From: Saprospiraceae bacterium
Lineage (GTDB): Bacteria; Bacteroidota; Bacteroidia; Chitinophagales; Saprospiraceae
Assembly (NCBI GenBank): GCA_020528935.1
Contig: JAJDFU010000490.1
Location: 1 to 8,582, forward strand
Direction of reading: 5' to 3'
Length of the DNA: 8,582 bases
Positions within the stretch are counted from its first letter, which is position 1; each line of letters starts with the position of its first letter. The translations under genes were made by a program, and so were the position numbers. Below, piece by piece: positions 1-7,012 of this stretch. The notes beneath the pieces are model-generated. The model was given only the letters and a program-made list of their open reading frames with translations. It was not told the origin of the DNA and ran no database searches.

Positions 1-32
1 TATGACCACCCTTCCGGTTAAAGACAGGTGAT

Positions 33-212
33 TCACGTGTTGGCATTAGCCTTTAAATCGCCTATAACGAACATGAGTGTCCCTTTCAATTCGTTCGATG
101 CCCGCATCGCAAGGATATCTACAAGTATTTCCCGTAATTTGTGGTTTATACATGACGCAAGAATCATTTCGTACCCTGTCCTGACATCTGTAGGATCGTC
201 ATGCATCAGCAT
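33..212 (-). CDS. Possible small hypothetical protein (59 aa), doubtful
   Basis: An open reverse-strand frame begins at ATG 212-210 (a second ATG is at 206-204) and ends in TGA at 33-35, giving 59 residues. The same frame stays open upstream to a GTG at 299, which would give 88 residues. The predicted peptide starts MLMHDDPTDVRTG and has an amphipathic middle with ILVDILAMRAS and a hydrophobic patch LMFVIGDLK. I recognise no family. The area is clearly poorer in GC than the rest of the window (109 of 240 bases in 1-240, against for example 43 of 60 in 1201-1260), so it may be an intergenic region, a recently acquired segment or a repeat. A forward frame (28-510) is also open here, which weakens the case for either strand. 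No ribosome binding site is visible. Confidence 0.25.
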   Translation of the reverse strand: MLMHDDPTDVRTGYEMILASCINHKLREILVDILAMRASNELKGTLMFVIGDLKANANT

Positions 213-380
213 TCCCCATTGCGCAGGATTTGGGGTAGTGAAAATTCCCAAACCACTCCGCAACGGGTATAATCCTTTTTCGCCATTCGGATTGCCCACA
301 CCGTCCCCCCCTGCGGCCGGGAGGCGATGCGGGGAGGAATTCCCTAAACCACCTCAACCCCCTTTCTGTTCCCCTTTGCA
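213..380. other. Upstream region of the helicase, no confident gene
   Basis: This stretch precedes the helicase start and holds no convincing gene. It contains a short inverted repeat, TTTGGG at 229-234 against CCCAAA at 247-252. It also has a GC-rich imperfect stem near 306-339, where CCCCTGC faces GCGGGG with one bulged T. A TATAAT at 268-273 has no matching upstream element and is not the usual Bacteroidota promoter form. The helicase promoter presumably lies here, but I cannot place it. Confidence 0.4.
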
Positions 381-2846
381 ATGGTTAAAAAAGCGCATAC
401 CGATCGGCTGCGTCCGGCACTGCAGTGGTTTGAGCAGAAAGGCTGGGAGGCCTTCCCCTTCCAGCGGGAAGCCTGGCAGGCCTATCTGGAGGGCCATCAC
501 GGGCTGGTGAATGCGCCCACCGGCAGCGGCAAGACCTACTCCCTCCTGCTGCCCATCCTGCTGGAGTTCCTGGAAGCCCATCCGCAGGATCCGGGTCGGG
601 AAAACAACGGCCTGCAAGCCATCTGGATCACACCCATTCGGGCACTGACGCGCGAGATCCAAAGCGCGGCTCAGGAAGCCATCGAAGCCCTGGGGCTGCG
701 CTGGCGGGTGGCCATCCGCAGCGGCGACACCTCCACCGGGGAGCGCAAAAAGCAGAAGACCAGGCCCCCCGAGCTCCTCATCACCACCCCGGAAAGCCTG
801 CACCTGCTGCTGGCCAGTACAGGCTATCCCAGGTATTTTGCCAACCTCAAAGCCGTGGTGGTGGACGAGTGGCACGAGCTCATGGGTTCCAAGCGGGGCG
901 TACAGATGGAGCTGGCCCTGTCCCGCCTCAAGGGCATGCTGCCCGGGCTCCGGGTGTGGGGCATCTCCGCCACCATCGGCAATATGGACGAGGCCCTGGA
1001 AGTGCTCTTCGGCGACACCCTGCACCGGCAGGAGGTGAAGGTCGTGCGGGCCAGGGTACCCAAGCAGATCGAAGTGGAGAGCGTGCTGCCCGACGAGATC
1101 GAGACCTTCCCCTGGGCCGGCCACCTGGGCATCCGGCTGCTGGAGAAGGTGCTGCCCATCATCGAGGGCAGCCGGAGCACCCTCATCTTCACCAATACCC
1201 GCGCCCAGTGCGAGATCTGGTACCAGCGCCTGCTGGAGGTATCGCCCGACCTGGCCGGCGCCATCGCCATGCACCACGGCAGCATCAGCCGCGAGCTGCG
1301 CGACTGGGTGGAGAACGCTCTGCATGAGGGCACCCTCAAGGCCGTCGTGTGCACCTCCAGCCTGGACCTGGGCGTGGACTTCCGCCCGGTGGAGACCATC
1401 GTACAGATCGGCAGCCCCAAGGGCGTGGCCCGCTTTATGCAGCGGGCCGGCCGCAGCGGCCACCAGCCCGGCGCCGTGAGCAAGATCTACTTTGTGCCCA
1501 CCCATTCGCTGGAGCTGCTGGAAGGCGCCGCCCTGCGCCAGGCCATTGCCGAGCAGGCCCTGGAGGAACGCATCCCCCACATTCGCTCCATGGACGTGCT
1601 CATCCAGTATCTCCTCACCCTGGCCGTGAGTGAGGGCTTCCGCCCGAAGGAGATCTACCCCGAGGTGAAGGGCACCTTCGCCTACCGCAGCCTCAGCGAG
1701 GACGAATGGGCCTGGCTGCTGGATTTCATCGTGAGCGGGGGCGAGAGCCTGCGCGCCTACGACGAATACAAGAAGGTGGTGGTGGAAAACGGCCTGTACA
1801 AGGTGGACAGCCGCCGCATCGCCATGCGTCACCGCCTGCAGATCGGCACCATCGTGGGCGACGGCGCCCTGCGGATCAAGTACGTGGGCGGCAAATACCT
1901 GGGCACCATCGAGGAGTGGTTCATCGCCCAGCTCAAGCCGGGGGATGTGTTCTGGTTTGCCGGTCGGGCCCTGGAGCTGGTGCGCATCAAGGAGATGACC
2001 GTGCAGGTGCGCCGGACGAACAAAAAGACCGGCAAGGTGCCGGCCTGGATGGGGGGCCGCATGCCGCTGTCGAGCAGCCTGTCGGCCTTTCTGCGCCTCA
2101 AAATGGACGAACTGAGCCGGGGCGAATACCCCGACGTGGAGCTGCAGACCCTGGCCCCCCTGGTGGCCGTGCAGATGGAGCGCTCCTTCGTGCCGCGACA
2201 GGACGAGTTCCTGATCGAGTACTTCCAGGATCGCGAGGGCTACCACCTGCTGGTGTACCCCTTCGAGGGGCGCTACGTGCACGAGGGGCTGGGCGCCCTC
2301 ATCGGCTGGCGGCTGGCGCAGCTCCGGCCCATCAGCTTCAGCTTTGCCATGAACGACTACGGTTTCGAGCTGCTGAGCGACAGCGAGATCCCCATCCGGG
2401 AGGGCCTGGCCAACGGGCTGTTCGGCACGGAGAACCTGGGCGACGACATCCGCGCCAGCATCAACGGGGCCGAGCTGGCACGCCGCCGCTTTCGCGACAT
2501 CGCCAGCATCGCCGGGCTGGTGTTCAAGGGTTTTCCCGGCCGCCAGAAAAAGGACCGCCACCTGCAGAGCAGCTCCCAGCTCTTCTTCGACGTCTTTGCC
2601 GACTACGAACCCGACAATCTCCTCCACCTGCAGGCTTACGACGAGGTGATGACCTTTCAGCTGGAGGAAAGCCGCCTGCGGGCCGCCCTGCAACGCATCG
2701 GCCGGCAAAAGATCATCCTCAGCACCCCCGAGAAAGCCACGCCCTTTTCGTTTCCCATCATCGTGGATCGCCTGCGCGAGCGCATGAGCACCGAAAAACT
2801 GGAGGACCGCATCCGGAAGATGAAACTGCAGCTGGTGCGCAGCTAA
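381..2846 (+). CDS. Ligase-associated, Lhr-type DEXH-box DNA helicase
   Basis: An 821-residue superfamily 2 helicase, close to the roughly 800-residue size I expect for the bacterial ligase-associated Lhr-like family, which is thought to unwind DNA 3' to 5' during cytoplasmic damage repair. Ordered motifs are all present: a Q-motif-like FPFQREAW (25-32), Walker A APTGSGKT (45-52), DEWH (162-165), SAT (196-198), LIFTNTR (268-274), TSSLDLGVDF (325-334) and QRAGRSGH (354-361). The part after about residue 400 would hold the winged-helix and Lhr-core domains; I place these by family knowledge only. ATG at 381 is the natural start because the family begins shortly before the ALQWFEQKGW segment. 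In many bacteria this gene sits with an ATP-dependent DNA ligase, a metallo-beta-lactamase exonuclease and a phosphoesterase. None is here: upstream is gene-poor and downstream is a convergent gene. Confidence 0.93.
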   Translation: MVKKAHTDRLRPALQWFEQKGWEAFPFQREAWQAYLEGHHGLVNAPTGSGKTYSLLLPILLEFLEAHPQDPGRENNGLQAIWITPIRALTREIQSAAQEAIEALGLRWRVAIRSGDTSTGERKKQKTRPPELLITTPESLHLLLASTGYPRYFANLKAVVVDEWHELMGSKRGVQMELALSRLKGMLPGLRVWGISATIGNMDEALEVLFGDTLHRQEVKVVRARVPKQIEVESVLPDEIETFPWAGHLGIRLLEKVLPIIEGSRSTLIFTNTRAQCEIWYQRLLEVSPDLAGAIAMHHGSISRELRDWVENALHEGTLKAVVCTSSLDLGVDFRPVETIVQIGSPKGVARFMQRAGRSGHQPGAVSKIYFVPTHSLELLEGAALRQAIAEQALEERIPHIRSMDVLIQYLLTLAVSEGFRPKEIYPEVKGTFAYRSLSEDEWAWLLDFIVSGGESLRAYDEYKKVVVENGLYKVDSRRIAMRHRLQIGTIVGDGALRIKYVGGKYLGTIEEWFIAQLKPGDVFWFAGRALELVRIKEMTVQVRRTNKKTGKVPAWMGGRMPLSSSLSAFLRLKMDELSRGEYPDVELQTLAPLVAVQMERSFVPRQDEFLIEYFQDREGYHLLVYPFEGRYVHEGLGALIGWRLAQLRPISFSFAMNDYGFELLSDSEIPIREGLANGLFGTENLGDDIRASINGAELARRRFRDIASIAGLVFKGFPGRQKKDRHLQSSSQLFFDVFADYEPDNLLHLQAYDEVMTFQLEESRLRAALQRIGRQKIILSTPEKATPFSFPIIVDRLRERMSTEKLEDRIRKMKLQLVRS

Positions 2847-3244
2847 ACGACCGGCAGAGGTGGGCTCAGCCGCAACACGATCCAGGTCGCGATCAGGGCC
2901 TCCAGCAGACTGAGCGGCACAGCAAACCACAACAGGGAATAGGGAAGCACGCCCAGGTTGCCGATGGCAGTCCACATCATCACAAAGGCCATCAACCAGG
3001 CCAGGAGGGTGGTATCCCAAAGCGAAAATCGACGACTCAGCACATAGATGGCGACGGCGAACAGCAGAGACCACAGTCCCCAAACGATCCCGTTGACGGG
3101 CTCGGAGGGGAAAGTCAGCCCCATACTTTCGTAATGCTCCACCCAGTAGGATTTGAGCAGAAACTCGTTGCGGGCGAATTCCGACAGGCTGATCCAGGCA
3201 AAAGCCAATAGGATCGGCAGAATGGTGTTCCGGAAGGGGCTCAT
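2843..3244 (-). CDS. Conserved small membrane protein, function unknown
   Basis: A 133-residue protein starting at ATG 3244-3242 and ending in TAG, whose bases overlap the TAA of the convergent helicase. Four hydrophobic segments are visible at about residues 7-24, 50-69, 78-100 and 103-125, so it is very likely an integral inner-membrane protein with four helices. Between the first two lies a polar loop containing FARNEFLLKSYWVEHY and the FPSEPVNG segment. The ARNEFLLKSYW and EPVNG patterns look like a family widespread in Bacteroidota, but I cannot attach a function. It lies 102 bases downstream of the HMG-CoA synthase gene on the same strand, so it could be cotranscribed, though an inverted repeat sits between them. 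No charged pair or cofactor motif suggests transport or catalysis. Confidence 0.82.
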   Translation of the reverse strand: MSPFRNTILPILLAFAWISLSEFARNEFLLKSYWVEHYESMGLTFPSEPVNGIVWGLWSLLFAVAIYVLSRRFSLWDTTLLAWLMAFVMMWTAIGNLGVLPYSLLWFAVPLSLLEALIATWIVLRLSPPLPVV

Positions 3245-3255
3245 AACATCAGGAA

Positions 3256-3301
3256 TTTAGGTACAGACCGGGCTTAGCGCCCGGCTTGATCGCAACCTAA
3301 A
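3256..3301. repeat. Nested inverted repeat, possible terminator or operator
   Basis: Outer arms TTTAGGT (3256-3262) and ACCTAAA (3295-3301) are perfect complements. Inside them lies a second perfect pair, CCGGGC (3268-3273) and GCCCGG (3279-3284), around a 5-base loop TTAGC. The element sits between the HMG-CoA synthase stop and the start of the downstream membrane gene, 11 bases before the latter's ATG. On the minus strand the inner stem could stop transcription after HMG-CoA synthase, but no clear T-run follows. It may instead be a protein-binding site, an attenuator in the leader of the membrane gene, or a copy of a genome-wide intergenic repeat. Confidence 0.6.
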
Positions 3302-3346
3302 GATATCCTTCCGGCCGGTTCGGCGAGCCATCCGGGGAGTATGAAA

Positions 3347-4825
3347 TCAAGCCGTTACCGCGGCCTTTTCCCAAAGGTAGGTTCGCCGGCCGTATCGTTC
3401 GCCGCGTTTGTGCTCCACACCCCGGAGCCGAAAGCTTCCACCCTGGCATGGCGCCACCGGGGTTTTCTGCTCGCCGCGGTGCAAATGCGCATAAGCGGCA
3501 AAATCGAGCACATAGCGGTTGTCCAGGGTATCGAGCAGGCCGGATGCGGGCAAGGCGTTGCGCCATGCGGGCTGAAGGCGGGCCGAAAACACCTTGGCCT
3601 TGGAACCGCTGCCGTAAGCCAGAAAGCCCAGTCGAGCTCCTTCAGGAAGATTGGCTTCCCGGCGACCTGCCTCCAGCGTACTGAGCAACGACAGAAAGAT
3701 GGAGGCGGTGTAGCCGTTGCCCACCCGGCTGGAGATGCGCTCGCCGGGTTCGATCTTTTCCGCTACAAAGGTCCGGTACCCATCCGTTTTGGAAACCGCC
3801 TTGAGGTAGGTGGCCGTGTCTTCCGCGGGCATCGGTCCCGCTTGTCCTTCCAATTCCGCCAGCCGGCCGTTTTGCCGGCAGGCCTCCACAAAAAGGCTGG
3901 TGGCCATGCGCCTGGCTTGGTAGGCATAGGGCAGGTGAAAGACGAGCCGGTCCCAGGAGAGCAGGTCCTCCCGGCCGCCCACCTGCCGAAAGTGTTGCAG
4001 GGCCTGCCCGACGCGCTCCCGATAGCAGGCATTGGAATAGGGCCCATCAAAGACCGGCTGATCTCGATGGATATACACTTCAGCCTCGGGATGCGCCCAG
4101 AAGCCTTCCCCGCCCTCCATTTGAGCCAGCAACTGCTCCGGCTCTTGGCCATTTATCGGCAGAACTTCCTGCAGTTGGGCTATCAACTCGCGCGTGGCAA
4201 ATCGGCGCCGGGGCTGGAAAAATGCGTACACTGCCTCGGTGGCTACCCCCCAATGGGGGGCTATGGCGAGCAGGCGGGGGTTTTGCCGGACCAGCAGCGC
4301 CACGGCGCCGGCGCCCTGCGTATACTCTCCGCTGGAGCCCAGCTCGTACTTGGCGATGTCGGTAGCCAGTACGATGGCCTGCCGGTCGGGATGGCCTGCC
4401 ACCCAATCCAGGCTGTTCTGCAAAGCATCCACCGCGCCGATGCAGGCGAAGGTGAGATCGGTGACATCGCAATGGCGAAAACAATCCGCGCCATAGATCG
4501 GGCTGTAGTGGTCGCGCAGCATGCCCAGGATGTAGCTGGCCACGGGTTTGGCGCCGTCGAAGGCGCTTTCCGTACCCACGTAAAGGCGGCCAATTTGCCC
4601 GGGCTCCAGTTCCTGCTGCTCCATCAACCGCTGCACGGCCGTAGCGCCCAGGGTGGCGGCATCTTCATCCGCATCGGGCACCGCCATGGCCTGCAGGCCC
4701 AATCCTTTGTTCAGTTTGGCGTATTCGATCTGCCGGGCTTCGGCCAGCGTATCGATCGGCAGCATCAATCCGGGTACGTAGGCTGCCATGGCATCAATGC
4801 CTACCGGGGAAGGTGAAATATGCAT
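3347..4825 (-). CDS. Hydroxymethylglutaryl-CoA synthase
   Basis: A 492-residue enzyme that condenses acetyl-CoA with acetoacetyl-CoA to give HMG-CoA, the first committed step of the mevalonate route to isoprenoids; cytoplasmic. The catalytic triad is visible: Glu86 in VGTESAFD, nucleophile Cys128 in LTFACIGA, and His297 in LVFHLPYAY. The segment PVFDGPYSN (257-265) and the C-terminal YGSGSKAKVF are also typical. It is longer than usual bacterial enzymes (about 390 residues). The extra length appears to include about 50 residues between VATEAVYAFF (194-203) and PVFDGPYSN, resembling eukaryote-sized forms. I chose ATG 4825-4823 because family members begin just before the VGIDAMAAYVP strand; the frame is open back to a TTG at 4927, which would add 34 unlikely residues. 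It is transcribed divergently from mtnA. A perfect dyad lies 17 bases upstream of the start. Confidence 0.92.
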   Translation of the reverse strand: MHISPSPVGIDAMAAYVPGLMLPIDTLAEARQIEYAKLNKGLGLQAMAVPDADEDAATLGATAVQRLMEQQELEPGQIGRLYVGTESAFDGAKPVASYILGMLRDHYSPIYGADCFRHCDVTDLTFACIGAVDALQNSLDWVAGHPDRQAIVLATDIAKYELGSSGEYTQGAGAVALLVRQNPRLLAIAPHWGVATEAVYAFFQPRRRFATRELIAQLQEVLPINGQEPEQLLAQMEGGEGFWAHPEAEVYIHRDQPVFDGPYSNACYRERVGQALQHFRQVGGREDLLSWDRLVFHLPYAYQARRMATSLFVEACRQNGRLAELEGQAGPMPAEDTATYLKAVSKTDGYRTFVAEKIEPGERISSRVGNGYTASIFLSLLSTLEAGRREANLPEGARLGFLAYGSGSKAKVFSARLQPAWRNALPASGLLDTLDNRYVLDFAAYAHLHRGEQKTPVAPCQGGSFRLRGVEHKRGERYGRRTYLWEKAAVTA

Positions 4826-4842
4826 ATAGATCGCACTTTGCA

Positions 4843-4858
4843 GGACGACGAGTCGTCC
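4843..4858. promoter_or_regulatory. Perfect dyad, candidate operator in the HMG-CoA synthase leader
   Basis: GGACGAC (4843-4849) and GTCGTCC (4852-4858) are perfect complements separated by GA. The element lies 17 bases before the HMG-CoA synthase ATG and within the divergent region shared with mtnA. Seven-base arms with a 2-base spacer suit a dimeric regulator better than an RNA hairpin, although a 5-bp stem with a 6-base loop could also form in the transcript. No regulator gene is nearby, so its partner is unknown. Confidence 0.4.
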
Positions 4859-4953
4859 CGGGTGAACGTAGGGTTGCGATACGAGCGGTGGGAAAGCCAG
4901 GGATCCAAATGCGATTCGGACCGTCAAAGTAACACAAAACCCTCAGCAGTGTT

Positions 4954-4961
4954 TATTTTTA
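4954..4961 (+). promoter_or_regulatory. Weak candidate -7 element for mtnA
   Basis: TATTTTTA differs only at its last base from the Bacteroidota -7 consensus TAnnTTTG. It lies in the most AT-rich part of the divergent region, 25 bases before the mtnA ATG, which would give a short leader. No TTG or TTTG -33 element appears at the expected distance, so this is only a candidate. Confidence 0.25.
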
Positions 4962-4986
4962 GCTTTTTACCGGACAATTGAACCCC

Positions 4987-6114
4987 ATGCACCTTCACGG
5001 TACCTACTACCGAACGATCTGGCCCCATCCGGAAGACCCGGGATGTGTATGCACCTTCGACCAACGCCGCCTGCCCTTCGAGCTGGTGGTGGAGGAGCTG
5101 CGCAGCTACCGCGATGCGGCCGCGGCCATCCGGGAGATGCACGTGCGCGGCGCCCCCCTCATCGGCAGTACGGCAGCCTACGGCATGTACCTGGCCGGAC
5201 TGGAAGCTCGCCGGGAGAAGGACCCTGAAAAACTTCTGGAAAACGCCCTGCAGGAGCTGGCTGCTACCCGCCCCACAGCTGTAGACCTGTTTCACGCCCT
5301 CGACCGCTGCCGCAATGTAGTGGAGGCCGGCCTGCCCCTGCCCGTGATGGCCGAACAATTGCGCGAACTGGCCGGTCAGATCGCCGATGAAAGCGCGGAC
5401 ATCTGCCGGCGCATAGGCGAACACGGCCTGCCGCTGATCCGGGCCATTGCTGCCCGAAAGCCGGCAGGCGAGCCCGTGCGCATCCTCACCCACTGCAATG
5501 CCGGCTGGCTGGCCTGCATCGATTACGGTACGGCTACAGCCCCCATGTACCTGGCCCATCAGCACGGCATTCCACTGCACGTTTGGGTAGACGAAACCCG
5601 CCCCCGCAACCAGGGGGCACGCCTTACGGCCTTCGAGCTGGGGCAGGAAGGCATTTCCCATCAGGTGATCACCGACAATGCCGGCGGACACCTCATGCAG
5701 CACGGCCTGGTAGACCTGGTCATCGTAGGTACCGATCGCACCACTCGCCGCGGCGATGTGGCCAACAAGATCGGCACCTACCTGAAAGCCCTGGCCGCCC
5801 GAGACAACGACATTCCCTTTTACGTAGCCCTCCCTTCCAGCACCATCGACTGGAGGCTGACAGACGGCCTGGCCGACATCCCCATCGAAGAGCGAAGCGA
5901 AGATGAGGTGCACTACATAGAGGGCTGGACCGGGAGCGAACTTCATCGCGTTCGCGTGAGCCCGCAAGGCAGCCGCGCAGCCAACTACGGCTTCGACGTC
6001 ACGCCGGCTCGCCTGGTGACCGGCCTGATCACGGAACGCGGACTCTGCCCACCCAGCGAGGAGGGCCTGCTGGGGCTTTTTCCCGAAAAAGCCCAACAAA
6101 CAAGTACACCTTAA
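4987..6114 (+). CDS. mtnA: S-methyl-5-thioribose-1-phosphate isomerase (MtnA)
   Basis: A 375-residue member of the eIF2B-related aldose-phosphate isomerase family. It converts methylthioribose-1-phosphate to methylthioribulose-1-phosphate in salvage of methylthioadenosine, the by-product of polyamine and other SAM-dependent synthesis; cytoplasmic. Visible signatures are FDQRRLPFE (24-32), RGAPLIG (54-60), catalytic Cys170 in LTHCNAG, RNQGARLTAFEL, and catalytic Asp250 in GTDRTTRRGDVANKIGTY. The length is a little over the usual 340-350. I chose ATG 4987; an in-frame TTG at 4978 would add only three residues. The paralogous family includes ribose-1,5-bisphosphate isomerases and eIF2B subunits, but the THCNAG and GTDR contexts match MtnA. 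It leads a tight three-gene cluster with no SAM riboswitch visible in its short leader. No kinase or phosphorylase that would make its substrate is in the window. Confidence 0.92.
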   Translation: MHLHGTYYRTIWPHPEDPGCVCTFDQRRLPFELVVEELRSYRDAAAAIREMHVRGAPLIGSTAAYGMYLAGLEARREKDPEKLLENALQELAATRPTAVDLFHALDRCRNVVEAGLPLPVMAEQLRELAGQIADESADICRRIGEHGLPLIRAIAARKPAGEPVRILTHCNAGWLACIDYGTATAPMYLAHQHGIPLHVWVDETRPRNQGARLTAFELGQEGISHQVITDNAGGHLMQHGLVDLVIVGTDRTTRRGDVANKIGTYLKALAARDNDIPFYVALPSSTIDWRLTDGLADIPIEERSEDEVHYIEGWTGSELHRVRVSPQGSRAANYGFDVTPARLVTGLITERGLCPPSEEGLLGLFPEKAQQTSTP

Positions 6115-6132
6115 ACTGAAAACGACCGAACC

Positions 6133-7011
6133 ATGAACGAAAAAATACTGATCACCGGGGCGACCGGAAACGTCGGACGCATTGCGACCCAGCGGCTGAT
6201 CTCTTTGGGCGTTCCCATACGGGTATTTACCCGCAACGAAGAAAAAGCGCGGGGCATCGTCAAAGACAAGGCCGACATTGCCGTTGGTGATTACGCCGAT
6301 GCTCCCTCCCTGGATGCGGCCCTGGAAGGGATCGAGAAGTTGTTCCTGGTCGCACCGGCGCTGGAAAATATCGACACCCTGGAAAAGCACGTGATCGACG
6401 CAGCCAAGAAGAAATCGGTGAAGCAGGTCGTACTCATTTCCGCTATGGGGGTAGGCGTGGATGCCAAAACCCTCATTGGAAAAAAACACGCGACGGTAGA
6501 GGAATACCTCAAGGCTTCGGGTATGGCCTTCACCATTTTGCGGCCCCATTCCTTCATGCAGAATCTGCTGGCCAATATCCCCACCATTCAGCACGAAGGA
6601 AAGATCTACTCCGCCCTGGGCGAGGGGGCCATTCCCATGGTGGATGCGCGCGACATCGGTGAAGTAGCGGCCCTCATCCTCAGGGACGACGGCTTCGAGG
6701 GCGAAACCCTGAACGTGACCGGCCCCAAAGCCGTCACCTACAGGGAGGTGGCCGAATCCTTCACCGCACAGCTGGAACGCGACATCACCTATATACCCGT
6801 GCCGGGTGAGGCCGCCGAGCAGGCCATGGTGGGCATGGGCTTCCCGGAATGGCTGGCCCACGACCTGGTAACCATGATGGCCGAATGGGCCGCCGGCGAA
6901 CACGTGGAAGTTTCCGATACGGTAATGCGAGTGCTCGACCGCACCCCGCGCACCGTAGGGGAATTCATTTCCGACCACATCAAGCTGTTCAAACCCGAAA
7001 GCGAATCCTGA
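6133..7011 (+). CDS. NmrA-like atypical SDR, NAD(P)-binding protein
   Basis: A 292-residue protein with an N-terminal Rossmann fold: GATGNVG (9-15) binds the dinucleotide, and Arg34 with Lys38 at the end of the second strand suggest NADP(H). The segments LISAMGVGV and ILRPHSFMQNLL match the NmrA/HSCARG and quinone-oxidoreductase-like branch of atypical short-chain dehydrogenases. The classical Tyr-x-x-x-Lys active site is not evident, so it may be a reductase of unknown substrate or a redox-sensing regulator. The C-terminal third (EQAMVGMGFPEWLAHDL onwards) is the usual substrate-side region of this family. It starts 18 bases after mtnA and ends one base before the aldolase-like gene, so cotranscription is likely. 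A role in handling the cluster's product is conjecture; proteins of this type often lie beside unrelated genes. Confidence 0.85.
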   Translation: MNEKILITGATGNVGRIATQRLISLGVPIRVFTRNEEKARGIVKDKADIAVGDYADAPSLDAALEGIEKLFLVAPALENIDTLEKHVIDAAKKKSVKQVVLISAMGVGVDAKTLIGKKHATVEEYLKASGMAFTILRPHSFMQNLLANIPTIQHEGKIYSALGEGAIPMVDARDIGEVAALILRDDGFEGETLNVTGPKAVTYREVAESFTAQLERDITYIPVPGEAAEQAMVGMGFPEWLAHDLVTMMAEWAAGEHVEVSDTVMRVLDRTPRTVGEFISDHIKLFKPESES

Positions 7012-7012
7012 T

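Noticed and set aside
268..273. TATAAT resembling a sigma-70 -10 box before the helicase
   Set aside because: No -35 partner at proper spacing, and Bacteroidota normally use TAnnTTTG with a -33 TTG, so it is probably chance.
28..510. 160-codon forward open frame running into the helicase start
   Set aside because: Ends inside the helicase in another frame and its second half is Pro/Arg-rich; composition does not suggest a protein.
354..3083. 909-codon open frame on the minus strand across the helicase gene
   Set aside because: Low-complexity peptide rich in His, Gln, Ala and Gly, antisense to a gene with complete helicase motifs; a by-product of GC-rich codon use.
1706..3211. 501-codon forward open frame in another phase of the helicase gene
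   Set aside because: Arg/Pro/Gly-rich composition typical of an out-of-frame reading; overlaps the helicase and the convergent membrane gene.
3341..4816. 491-codon forward open frame opposite HMG-CoA synthase
   Set aside because: The reverse frame carries all catalytic residues of HMG-CoA synthase; the forward peptide shows no family signature.
4826..4927. N-terminal extension of HMG-CoA synthase from TTG 4927
   Set aside because: The extra 34 residues precede the normal first strand of the family, and the start is a rare TTG; the ATG at 4825 fits better.
4924..6978. 684-codon open frame on the minus strand across mtnA and the SDR gene
   Set aside because: Antisense to two well-supported genes and spans their junction; no recognisable domain.
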